Shown here in pieces: positions 13,710 to 20,377 of a stretch of 33,875 nt of DNA. The position numbers were made by a program, and so were the translations under genes. Under the pieces are notes generated by a model, which made no database searches, was not told where the DNA came from, and was given only the letters and a program-made list of their open reading frames with translations. The DNA lies in contig SVMC01000001.1 of assembly GCA_015067585.1 (NCBI GenBank), forward strand, positions 1-33,875, given 5' to 3'. Source of the DNA: Oscillospiraceae bacterium (GTDB lineage: Bacteria > Bacillota > Clostridia > Oscillospirales > Oscillospiraceae). Position 1 is the stretch's first letter; every line of letters begins with the position of its first letter.

Positions 13710-14795
13710 ATGCCCTTTGAAATTGTGAGAAACGATATCACCAATATGCGGGTGGATGCCATCGTGAACACCGCCAACCCCAATCCTGTTGTTGGCTTCG
13801 GGGTGGACGCGGGGATCCATCAGAAGGCAGGTCCCGCCCTTTTGGCGGCGCGGCAAAGGATCGGCAAGATCCCCGTGGGCGGCGCTGCCGTTACGCCGGG
13901 TTTTGAACTGAGCGCCAAGTATGTCATCCATGCCGTTGGCCCGGTGTGGCAGGGCGGCGATCAGAAGGAAGAAAAGCTGCTTCATGCCTGCTATGAGAAG
14001 AGCCTCAAGCTGGCGAAGAAATGGGGATGCGAATCCATCGCCTTCCCCCTGATGTGCGCGGGCAACCACGGCTTTCCGAAGCCGCTGGCGCTGCAGACCG
14101 CGGTGCGCGCCATCAGCGAATTCTTGATGAAGCACGAGATGCAGGTGTATCTTGTGGTGTTCAGCCGGGATGCTTTCCGCCTTTCCGAGCAGCTCTTCCG
14201 GCAGGTGTCCAGCTATATCGACGAAAATTACATTTTAGAGAAGAATCTGCAGGAATATGGCCTTTCGGACAAGTGCGGCGTTCGGGAGCTGCAGCAGCAG
14301 ATGATCCTGCGGGCGCAGAGGCAGCGCTTCTATGAAGCGCAGGAGACCGCCTGCCTGCCCTGCGAAGCACCTGTTATGGCATCTGCTCCCGCGCCAAAGG
14401 CAAAAAAGACCCGAAGCAAGGAAAGCCTGACAGACTTCCTATCCCAGACCGACGCAGGCTTCACCGAGACCCTGCTGAAGCTCATCGATAAAAGCGGCAG
14501 GAAGGATTCCGAGATCTACCGGCGGGCAAACATCTCCAAGCAGCACTTCTCCAAGATCCGAAACGACCCCCATTATCAGCCCAAGAAGGCCACCGCCATT
14601 GCCCTGGCCCTTGCGCTGGAGTTGAGCTATGAAGAAGCAGCGGATCTCATCGGCAGGGCAGGCTATGCCTTCACCAATAGCAGCAAATTTGATCTCATCA
14701 TCCGCTATTTCATCGAGCAGCGCAATTACAATGTGGTGGAGATCAATATTGCCCTGTATGAATTCGATCAGCCCCTGCTGGGAGGTGCCTCATGA
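13710..14795 (+). CDS. Macro-domain (ADP-ribose-binding) protein with C-terminal HTH-like domain
   Basis: The 361-residue protein has an N-terminal macro domain (about 1-165). It shows the ADP-ribose site elements DAIVNTANPNPVVGFGVDAG (about 15-34, the usual GGGGVDGAI loop altered to GFGVDAGI), IHAVGPVW, and the phosphate loop CAGNHGFPKP. A helical linker follows, then an Ala/Pro/Lys-rich hinge (about 225-240). The C-terminal region (about 245-350) has an XRE-like HTH (DSEIYRRANISKQHFSKIR) and EEAADLIGRAGYAF. Macro domains bind or hydrolyse ADP-ribose adducts; the HTH suggests DNA binding, so an ADP-ribose-responsive regulator is possible. The start at 13710 has GGAGG 7 bases upstream. Its stop overlaps the next gene by 4 bases. 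Confidence 0.88.
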   Translation: MPFEIVRNDITNMRVDAIVNTANPNPVVGFGVDAGIHQKAGPALLAARQRIGKIPVGGAAVTPGFELSAKYVIHAVGPVWQGGDQKEEKLLHACYEKSLKLAKKWGCESIAFPLMCAGNHGFPKPLALQTAVRAISEFLMKHEMQVYLVVFSRDAFRLSEQLFRQVSSYIDENYILEKNLQEYGLSDKCGVRELQQQMILRAQRQRFYEAQETACLPCEAPVMASAPAPKAKKTRSKESLTDFLSQTDAGFTETLLKLIDKSGRKDSEIYRRANISKQHFSKIRNDPHYQPKKATAIALALALELSYEEAADLIGRAGYAFTNSSKFDLIIRYFIEQRNYNVVEINIALYEFDQPLLGGAS

Positions 14796-15223
14796 TCTAC
14801 ACACCGGCCACGAAAAAGGCATTGAAGCTTTGCTTTGAGGCCCACAAAAATCAATCAGACAAAAGCGGCCTTCCCTATGTCTTTCATCCCTTCCATCTGG
14901 CGGAGCAGATGGAGGATGAGGACAGCACCATCGTTGCGCTGCTGCACGATGTGGTGGAGGACACCCCCTATACCCTTGGGGATCTGGAAAAATTCGGCTT
15001 TTCTCCCCGGGTGATCGAGGCGATCCGCCTCATGACCCATGTTAGAGGGGTACCCTATATGCAGTATGTTGCCCGGATCCGGGAAAACCCCATCGCCCGC
15101 AGTGTAAAGCTGGCAGACCTGCGGCACAACAGCGATCTGACCCGCCTAAATCATGTGGACGAACGGGCGCGGGAAAGGGCAGAAAAGTACCGTGAAGCCA
15201 TAAAATTGTTAGAAACCGAATAA
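14792..15223 (+). CDS. RelA/SpoT-type HD-domain hydrolase (small, hydrolase-only)
   Basis: The 143-residue protein is an HD phosphohydrolase of the (p)ppGpp-hydrolase (MESH1/SAH) type. Metal and catalytic residues are complete: H32 in YVFHPF, H52-D53 and E56-D57 in LLHDVVEDT, and D109 in KLADLRHNSD. There is no synthetase or regulatory domain. It may hydrolyse (p)ppGpp or another 3'-modified nucleotide; pairing with a macro domain makes an ADP-ribose-related nucleotide also conceivable. The ATG is embedded in the macro gene stop (ATGA) behind GGGAGGTG, so the two are translationally coupled. Confidence 0.9.
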   Translation: MIYTPATKKALKLCFEAHKNQSDKSGLPYVFHPFHLAEQMEDEDSTIVALLHDVVEDTPYTLGDLEKFGFSPRVIEAIRLMTHVRGVPYMQYVARIRENPIARSVKLADLRHNSDLTRLNHVDERARERAEKYREAIKLLETE

Positions 15224-15259
15224 GTCCCCTGACAGTTGACCAAATAAAGCCAAAAATCT

Positions 15260-15300
15260 CCTATCATATGGGTGTAAGGTAAACACCGCATATGAATAGG
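15260..15300 (+). promoter_or_regulatory. Inverted repeat reaching the vWA gene's ribosome binding site
   Basis: Left arm CCTAT-CATATG-GGTGT (15260-15275) pairs with ACACC-g-CATATG-a-ATAGG (15283-15300), with two single-base bulges and a 7-base loop. The right arm shares bases with AGGAGG (15298-15303). It may be an RNA hairpin limiting translation, or a DNA operator, possibly for the macro-HTH protein. A TTGACC at 15236 lies upstream but no -10 stands at ideal spacing. Confidence 0.65.
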
Positions 15301-15312
15301 AGGTTTTTTATT

Positions 15313-15948
15313 ATGACAGAATTGGTATTTATTTTGGATCGCAGCGGCTCTATGGCAGGCTTGGAGAAGGACACCATCGGCGGCTTTAATGCGATGATCA
15401 AAAAGCAGAAGCAGGATGCGGAGAAGACCTTCGTTTCCACCGTCCTCTTTGACAATGTCAGCGAGGTCATCCATGACCGGGTGCCTCTGGAGAAGGTGGA
15501 AGACCTGACGGAGCGGGATTATTATGTCCGGGGCTGCACCGCCCTGCTGGACGCGGTGGGCAGCGCCATCCACCACATCGGCAATGTCCATAAGTACGCA
15601 AGGAAAGAGGACCGCCCCGACAAGACCCTTTTCGTCATCACCACCGACGGCATGGAAAACGCCAGCCGCTTCTACAGCTACGAAAAGGTGAAAGCCATGA
15701 TCGAAAAGGAGCAGAAAATCTACGGCTGGGAATTCCTCTTCTTAGGCGCCAACATCGACGCGGCGAAGGAAGCCGCCCGCTTCGGCATTCAGGCAGACCG
15801 CGCCGCCAACTACCACGCCGACCATCAGGGCACCGGCGTCATCTACGAAGCCGTCAGCGAAGCCGTGTGCAATTTCCGCGCCTCCAGACCCATGGCAGCC
15901 AGCTGGAAAAAGCGCATCGACGAGGACTACCGGAAGAGAGGAAAATAA
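15313..15948 (+). CDS. vWA (MIDAS) domain protein, TerY-like
   Basis: The 211-residue cytoplasmic protein is one von Willebrand factor A domain with a full metal-ion-dependent adhesion site: D9-R-S11-G-S13 at the first strand, T76 in GCTALLD and D112 in TTDGMEN. No signal peptide or membrane segment is present, as in the TerY/stress-type intracellular vWA proteins. These bind partner proteins through Mg2+. AGGAGG at 15298-15303, 9 bases before the ATG, fixes the start at 15313, not at the in-frame ATG 15292. It follows the HD gene by 89 bases containing the inverted repeat and is followed by a perfect hairpin. Confidence 0.9.
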   Translation: MTELVFILDRSGSMAGLEKDTIGGFNAMIKKQKQDAEKTFVSTVLFDNVSEVIHDRVPLEKVEDLTERDYYVRGCTALLDAVGSAIHHIGNVHKYARKEDRPDKTLFVITTDGMENASRFYSYEKVKAMIEKEQKIYGWEFLFLGANIDAAKEAARFGIQADRAANYHADHQGTGVIYEAVSEAVCNFRASRPMAASWKKRIDEDYRKRGK

Positions 15949-15980
15949 GAAAAGCGGCACCGGACGGATGCGCAACGATA

Positions 15981-16016
15981 CATTATGACGGAAGCAAGTC
16001 TGCTTCCGTCATAATG
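15981..16016. terminator. 16-bp perfect hairpin between convergent genes
   Basis: CATTATGACGGAAGCA (15981-15996), loop AGTC, and its exact complement (16001-16016), followed by CTTTCTGATT. It probably ends the vWA transcript and may serve the convergent gene at 16094 too. Confidence 0.75.
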
Positions 16017-16093
16017 CTTTCTGATTGCACGAGAAAGGGATTCCGGGGCCGCCTCTTTCGCACAATTTCATTTTGAGACAGCCCCTGATGTAC

Positions 16094-16681
16094 TTAGGAT
16101 CTGCGCTTTTTTCCTGTGGAGGAAAACTGGAAGATCATGCCGGCAAAAATCAGCACTGCGGCAAGGATCAGGGTGGTGGTGGCTGCCATGTCAGGAATGC
16201 ACTGGCGCAGCAGATTGGCGGCTTTCCAGCCGCTGCCTGCCGCGGTGATGAGGATCACAGCAGTGCGGCGGAATTTTGCGGCCAAAACACCTGCCATCAG
16301 GCCAAGGATCAGGGCAGCAATGAAGGAAACGGTGGGATTCACTTCACCCAGTACCGTACCTACGGCCCCAAACACACTGACAAAAGCCGCGGAAAAGGCG
16401 GCTGCCTGCACAAGACGATGGGTGAACAGGCTGATCACAAGGCCGCAGCCAAGGGCGATCAGCAGGCACAGCCACATCCGGTCCGGCAGCAGGCGGATGC
16501 TGACGGAATAGGCCAGCAGTGCCGAAACGCCGAACACCAGCACCGCAAACCAGAGCTGCTGCAGCCGGTAGCCGAAGAAGCACTGCACCAGTGCCAGCGC
16601 GACAGTCCCGTAAAGGGTCAGCATGGCGACGGTTTCAGAAAGCTCCGGCACGAGCAGAGTCAAAAGCTGGAGTATGGTCAT
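16094..16681 (-). CDS. Multi-pass membrane protein, DUF4203/TMEM198-like
   Basis: The 195-residue protein has seven or so hydrophobic segments over nearly its whole length, with Gly/Ala-rich helices (VSVFGAVGTVLG, IAALILGLMAGVLAAKFRR) that recall the DUF4203/TMEM198 family of unknown function; this match is tentative. The start lies 8 bases after the stop of the SLH peptidase gene, with GAGGTAAGG just before the ATG, so the two genes form an operon read from 18402 downward. Confidence 0.65.
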   Translation of the reverse strand: MTILQLLTLLVPELSETVAMLTLYGTVALALVQCFFGYRLQQLWFAVLVFGVSALLAYSVSIRLLPDRMWLCLLIALGCGLVISLFTHRLVQAAAFSAAFVSVFGAVGTVLGEVNPTVSFIAALILGLMAGVLAAKFRRTAVILITAAGSGWKAANLLRQCIPDMAATTTLILAAVLIFAGMIFQFSSTGKKRRS

Positions 16682-16689
16682 GCCTTACC

Positions 16690-18318
16690 TCAACCCACCT
16701 CGGGTGCATTGTCCTGCTTGGTGTTTTCCAGGAAGGTGACCAGCATCTTGGCGATCTGGTTGCGCTCGGCAAAGCCCAGGGGCAGCAGTGTCTTGTCAGG
16801 AAGGCCCGAGAGGATGCCGCAGGCATAGGCCCATTCCAGAGGCTCCTGGGCAAAGGCGGTGATCTCCCGATGGTCGATGAACTCGCTGAGGTCAGCCCGT
16901 TCCGCGTTGCTTCTGCCCATGATGGGGGCATAGCGGAAGAGGATGGTGGCGGCCTGCTCCCGGGTGATGGGGGCATCGGGACGGAAGGTATTGTCCGGGA
17001 AGCCGGTGACCACACCGCTCTCGCTGGCCCAGTTCACCGCTGCGGAATACCAGGAATCCTGCGCCACATCCGTGAAGGACGCGGGGGCTGCCTCCGGCTC
17101 TCCCTGCATACGGAAGAGAATGGTGACCAGCATGGCACGGGTCAGAGTCTGGGTGGGGGAGAAGGTGGTGTCGGAGGTGCCGTTCATCAGGCCGTCCCGT
17201 ACCATGTTCTTCACATAGGGGTAATACCAACCATTTTTGTCCAGATCCGAGAACTTTTCCAGGATGCAGAGGATGGTTTCCGTATAGGTTTTGCCGCATC
17301 GGTCACACAGATAGCTCTCACTGCCGTTGTCGATGTTTGTGGCGGGGACGGAGGCGGTGAGGCGGTAGCTGTGGCCGGGGGCAGGGTTGATGGCAACATC
17401 CCGGATCGCTTCGCAGACGGAACAGATCTCCTGCACATAGCCGTCGGTTTCACAGGTGGGGAAGACCTCCACCGGATCGCCCCATTCGTGGCCGAATCTG
17501 GCGCAGGGGCCTTCGTCCTTGGTCCAGTGAGCTTTGAGGTAGCCGTTGGCATAGGCACTCTTGATGCTGTTGGCGCTGACGGGAATTTCTCTGGGGGTGC
17601 GGGAGTCATTGAACTGCTCCACATACCAGTAATCGAAGAGATAGCCTTCCCGCTCCGGGGTGGGCAGGACGCCGTAGGTACTGCCTACGCTGATGGGCTT
17701 GGAAGCCACATCGCAGGTACCGCCGTTGGGGTCAAAGTAGAGGCGGTATTCCGTGGTGGGGATATAGCCATCGTGACGGTAGAGGGAGATGCCCCGGGTG
17801 AGGTAGGTCGCCACATCCTCCCAGGTGTAGGTGTAGCTGGCGCACAGGAGGCTCCCCTTCAGATTGCAGTCGAAGAAGGTGATGCCCTCGTTGGTGCGCT
17901 CTACCACGATCATGGAGTGCTGGGTGCCGGTAAAGCGGACGCACTGCACATAGTCCCCGGGCAGGGCCTGAGAAAGCAGGGCCTTGAGGCTGCTGTAGTT
18001 GGACTTGGAGGGAGAGAGCACGCCCAGCTTCTGGCAGGAGCGGCCTTCTGCCTCGGGCAACTCATAGCGGTTGCCGGAATAGGGACCGGGGCCACGGGTG
18101 CCGTAGAGCTCATTGAACACCATGTCCGCAAAGCCTTTGCACTGGATGGCGCCAAGGTAATTGCCCCGCCAGTATGTACCGCAGTATTTCGTCATCAATT
18201 CCTGAATTTCCCGCTCCACATCCTCCTGACGGTAGGTGGTATCGGCAAAGCTCACCGTAGCAAAACAGGAGAGCAGCATCGCCAGAAGCACCAGAGCGGC
18301 GATCCATCGTTTTTTCAT
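16690..18318 (-). CDS. Secreted SLH surface protein with papain-like cysteine peptidase domain and InlB-type repeat
   Basis: The 542-residue precursor has a signal peptide (MKKRWIAALVLLAMLLSC, then FATVSFA). Residues about 30-200 look like an NlpC/P60- or CHAP-type domain: candidate Cys in QCKGFADMVF, His in GTQHSMIVVE, and an acidic third residue in FFDCN. An InlB B-repeat-like segment follows (LYFDPNGGTCD to GYLFDYWYV). Next is a Cys-rich stretch with repeated C-x-x-C pairs (EICSVCE, YLCDRCGK). Three SLH motifs (about 375-542, for example FSDLDKNGWYYPYVKNM) would anchor it to cell-wall polymer. The ATG at 18318 is chosen over upstream starts because GGAAGG precedes it and the promoter lies just upstream. 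It may hydrolyse peptidoglycan; activity is inferred. Confidence 0.85.
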   Translation of the reverse strand: MKKRWIAALVLLAMLLSCFATVSFADTTYRQEDVEREIQELMTKYCGTYWRGNYLGAIQCKGFADMVFNELYGTRGPGPYSGNRYELPEAEGRSCQKLGVLSPSKSNYSSLKALLSQALPGDYVQCVRFTGTQHSMIVVERTNEGITFFDCNLKGSLLCASYTYTWEDVATYLTRGISLYRHDGYIPTTEYRLYFDPNGGTCDVASKPISVGSTYGVLPTPEREGYLFDYWYVEQFNDSRTPREIPVSANSIKSAYANGYLKAHWTKDEGPCARFGHEWGDPVEVFPTCETDGYVQEICSVCEAIRDVAINPAPGHSYRLTASVPATNIDNGSESYLCDRCGKTYTETILCILEKFSDLDKNGWYYPYVKNMVRDGLMNGTSDTTFSPTQTLTRAMLVTILFRMQGEPEAAPASFTDVAQDSWYSAAVNWASESGVVTGFPDNTFRPDAPITREQAATILFRYAPIMGRSNAERADLSEFIDHREITAFAQEPLEWAYACGILSGLPDKTLLPLGFAERNQIAKMLVTFLENTKQDNAPEVG

Positions 18319-18359
18319 ATAAAACATCCTTCCGGTGCCCACACAGGCGCAGACACCCA

Positions 18360-18402
18360 GTATAATAGAAACCATTATACACGATTTTGTAACCTTTGAC
18401 AA
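18360..18402 (-). promoter_or_regulatory. Promoter of SLH peptidase operon with palindrome over -10
   Basis: On the minus strand TTGTCA (18402-18397), 17 bases, TATAAT (18379-18374). GTATAAT (18360-18366) and ATTATAC (18374-18380) form an inverted repeat that includes the -10 and start region, a plausible operator. Confidence 0.8.
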
Positions 18403-18469
18403 CCTTTTGTTTCAAATTTGAAGCATTAGCCGATGCCTCATCGCAGGACAATTATTTCTGAGAATGTAT

Positions 18470-18563
18470 GGGCGATCATCGATCGTCCGCAAAAGGCCGC
18501 GAATTCGCCGGAATCTCCATATAAACGCAATCAATCCTGCGGGACGGGAGACCCGTCCCCTAC
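18470..18563 (-). repeat. Hairpin-arm intergenic repeat, copy a
   Basis: Core CGAATTCGCCGG..CCATATAAACG..CCTGC, then the hairpin GGGACGGG-AGA-CCCGTCCC and the terminal CCCCTAC tag. The other end has GGCGATC/GATCG pairing. Orientation is opposite to the copies at 22-28 kb. Confidence 0.75.
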
Positions 18564-18605
18564 AATCGGCAAGCAGGTGCGTTGCAGGAATTCTCAGGTC
18601 TCTCT

Positions 18606-19084
18606 GTAGGGGACGATGCCCACATCGCCCCCTGGCAGTCGGTAGTCAATCGCGGGGACGGTTCGCTGATCGGCCTGCCGATCGGGGGACTGTCCCCTGA
18701 TTGACCGTACCAGCCGCTAAAATACCGGAAACGCAGAGCCCCAATCTTTTGAACATCAAAAATTACGCAGCGCACCAAAGCCTCCCCTTTTTAAAGAGGA
18801 GGTGGGCCGCCGTAAGGCGGCTCGGAAGGGATCTTACCGCACCAACAAGTCTGCTGCAGATTTGCTGCTACCTGCACGATCCCTCAGTCAGCTTCGCATG
18901 AGCGCCCGCAGGCGCCATGCAAGCGAGCAACCGGGCGAAGCCCGGCACTTAGCGAGTCGCAGACAGCTCCCTTCCTTGCGAAGGGAGCTTTTGGTGCTCT
19001 CGCCCGGGAAATGTTGCGAATTCGCCGGTAACCTCGATAAAAACGCAGGCATTCCCGCCGGACACCCCGGAGGGGTGTCCCTAC
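18606..19084 (+). repeat. Long inverted repeat, left copy (composite hairpin module)
   Basis: About 479 bp, matching 22230-22667 in inverse orientation. In order: a GTAGGGGACGATGCC hairpin; a 61-bp imperfect palindrome (18645-18705, arms GTCAATC/GATTGAC, GGGGAC/GTCCCC, GATCGGC/GCCGATC); a CCTCCCC..GAGGAGG and GGGCCGCC..GGCGGCTC module running to AGCTCCCTTCC..GAAGGGAGCT; and a copy of the CGAATTCGCCGG repeat core. The left copy carries about 35 extra bases near 18715-18770. I see no gene in it. It flanks the WYL regulator and the SLH gene at 20378. Confidence 0.85.
19001..19084 (-). repeat. Hairpin-arm intergenic repeat, copy b
   Basis: AAATGTTGCGAATTCGCCGG core followed by the hairpin GGACACCCC-GGA-GGGGTGTCC and CTAC. 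It forms the end of the long inverted-repeat module. Confidence 0.7.
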
Positions 19085-19127
19085 GCGCACAATGGCAGAT
19101 ATTACGCAAAATCTTGCAGATTTCATT

Positions 19128-19229
19128 GTAGGGACAGCCGTCCCCGGCTGTCCGTGAGCGGTTACGAATTCGCCGGAAGTCTCCATATAAACGCAATCAA
19201 TCCTGCGGGACGGGTTTCCCGTCCCCTAC
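19128..19229 (-). repeat. Hairpin-arm intergenic repeat, copy c
   Basis: Hairpin GGACAGCCG-TCCC-CGGCTGTCC, core TTACGAATTCGCCGG with CCATATAAACGCAATCAATC (as in copy a), then hairpin GGGACGGG-TTT-CCCGTCCC and CCCCTAC. It lies just upstream of the WYL gene promoter. Confidence 0.75.
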
Positions 19230-19262
19230 ATCCATACAGGAAAAGGTGCTGCGAAATTTGCT

Positions 19263-19290
19263 TTGTACCCCGGGAAAAATGTGCTATAAT
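19263..19290 (+). promoter_or_regulatory. Promoter of the WYL regulator
   Basis: TTGTAC (19263-19268), 16 bases, TATAAT (19285-19290), 28 bases before the start codon. Confidence 0.65.
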
Positions 19291-19318
19291 GAGAAAAACA
19301 GGAAAAGGGGTGCGGGAT

Positions 19319-20299
19319 ATGGCAAAATCCGCCAACCAGAAGCTCAAATTGCTCTACCTTCTGAAGCTGCTGCGGGAGCAGTCCGATGAGGCCCATCCGA
19401 TCCCCATGCAGGAGATCATTGCCTTTTTGGAAGCAAAGGACATCCGTGCCGAGCGCAAGAGCATCTATGACGACATGGAGGCGCTGCGGCAGTTCGGCAT
19501 CGATGTGGTGGGCAGCCGGAAGGGGTATTACATCGGGCAGCGGGAGTTTGAGCTGCCGGAATTAATGCTCCTGGTGGACAGTGTGCAGTCCTCCAAGTTT
19601 ATCACCCACCGCAAGACTCTGAGCCTCATCCGAAAGATCGAGGGTCTTGCCAGCGTGCATGAGGGAAAACTCCTGCAGCGGCAGGTGTTCGTGCGCAACC
19701 GGGTCAAGAGCATGAACGAGAGCATCTATTACCATGTGGACGAGATCTCCGCCGCCATCACCGGCGACCACAGCATCCGCTTCCATTATTTTGAGTATAC
19801 GGTAAAAAAAGAGCGGCGCTACCGCCATGACGGGGCATGGTATGAGGTCAGCCCCTTCGCCCTGATGTGGGACGATGAGAATTATTATCTGCTGGCATGG
19901 GACGATGCCGCCGGGATGCTGAAGCACTATCGGGTGGATAAGATGGCGAACATCTCCCAGACGGAGCAGCCCCGTCAGGGCAAGGAAGCCTTTGCGGCGG
20001 TGGATATGTCCGCCTATTCTCAGCGGGTGTTCGGAATGTTCACAGGCCACGAAGAGCAGGTGCGCCTGCGCTTCAAGAATCGTCTCGCCGGCGCGGTGCT
20101 GGACCGCTTCGGGCAGGATATCATTTTAGTGCCCGATGGGGACGAGCATTTCATCGTCACACTCCCCGCAGCCATCAGCCCCCAGTTTTTTGCATGGGTC
20201 TTCGGCTTCGGTGAGGAGGTGGAGCTCCTCTCCCCCGCCCATGTGCGGGAAGCCTTGGCGGTGCAGGCACGAGCCATCGCCGCCATGTATGAACCATAA
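19319..20299 (+). CDS. WYL-domain transcriptional regulator (YafY-like)
   Basis: The 326-residue protein has an N-terminal winged HTH (about 5-70; AERKSIYDDMEALRQFGIDV is the recognition region typical of DeoR/YafY-like WYL proteins). A WYL domain follows, with WYEVSPFALMWDDENYYLLA near residue 180. The C-terminal extension (WCX-like) contains VRLRFKNRLAGAVLDRFG. WYL proteins sense ligands, often nucleic-acid-related, and regulate genes. I start at 19319 (MAKSANQ), because the longer frame reads through repeat sequence and the promoter, and AAAGGGG lies before this ATG. It is convergent with an SLH protein gene and bracketed by the long inverted repeats. Confidence 0.9.
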   Translation: MAKSANQKLKLLYLLKLLREQSDEAHPIPMQEIIAFLEAKDIRAERKSIYDDMEALRQFGIDVVGSRKGYYIGQREFELPELMLLVDSVQSSKFITHRKTLSLIRKIEGLASVHEGKLLQRQVFVRNRVKSMNESIYYHVDEISAAITGDHSIRFHYFEYTVKKERRYRHDGAWYEVSPFALMWDDENYYLLAWDDAAGMLKHYRVDKMANISQTEQPRQGKEAFAAVDMSAYSQRVFGMFTGHEEQVRLRFKNRLAGAVLDRFGQDIILVPDGDEHFIVTLPAAISPQFFAWVFGFGEEVELLSPAHVREALAVQARAIAAMYEP

Positions 20300-20309
20300 G
20301 AGAATAAGA

Positions 20310-20367
20310 GAACACAGGGGCCGGTTCTATGTGCGCTCATGCGCGCATAGAACCGGCCCCTGTGTTC
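20310..20367. terminator. 27-bp-stem bidirectional terminator
   Basis: Bases 20310-20336 pair with 20341-20367 (arms begin GAACACAGGGGCC and end GGCCCCTGTGTTC) around TCAT, with one G-T wobble. It stands between convergent stop codons. Confidence 0.85.
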
Positions 20368-20377
20368 ATTATGTTCA

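Noticed and set aside
13710-15948. Tellurium-resistance (ter) operon
   Set aside because: A TerY-like vWA protein is present, but no TerD, TerC or TerB gene is visible in the window.
16519-18399. Long plus-strand frame of about 626 codons
   Set aside because: It lies opposite the SLH peptidase gene, has Gly/Val/Arg-skewed composition, no ribosome binding site and no domain. It is an antisense shadow.
18403-19318. Protein-coding genes in the 900-bp gap before the WYL regulator
   Set aside because: Short frames here run through palindromic repeats, lack ribosome binding sites and occur in both orientations of the repeat; none is supported.
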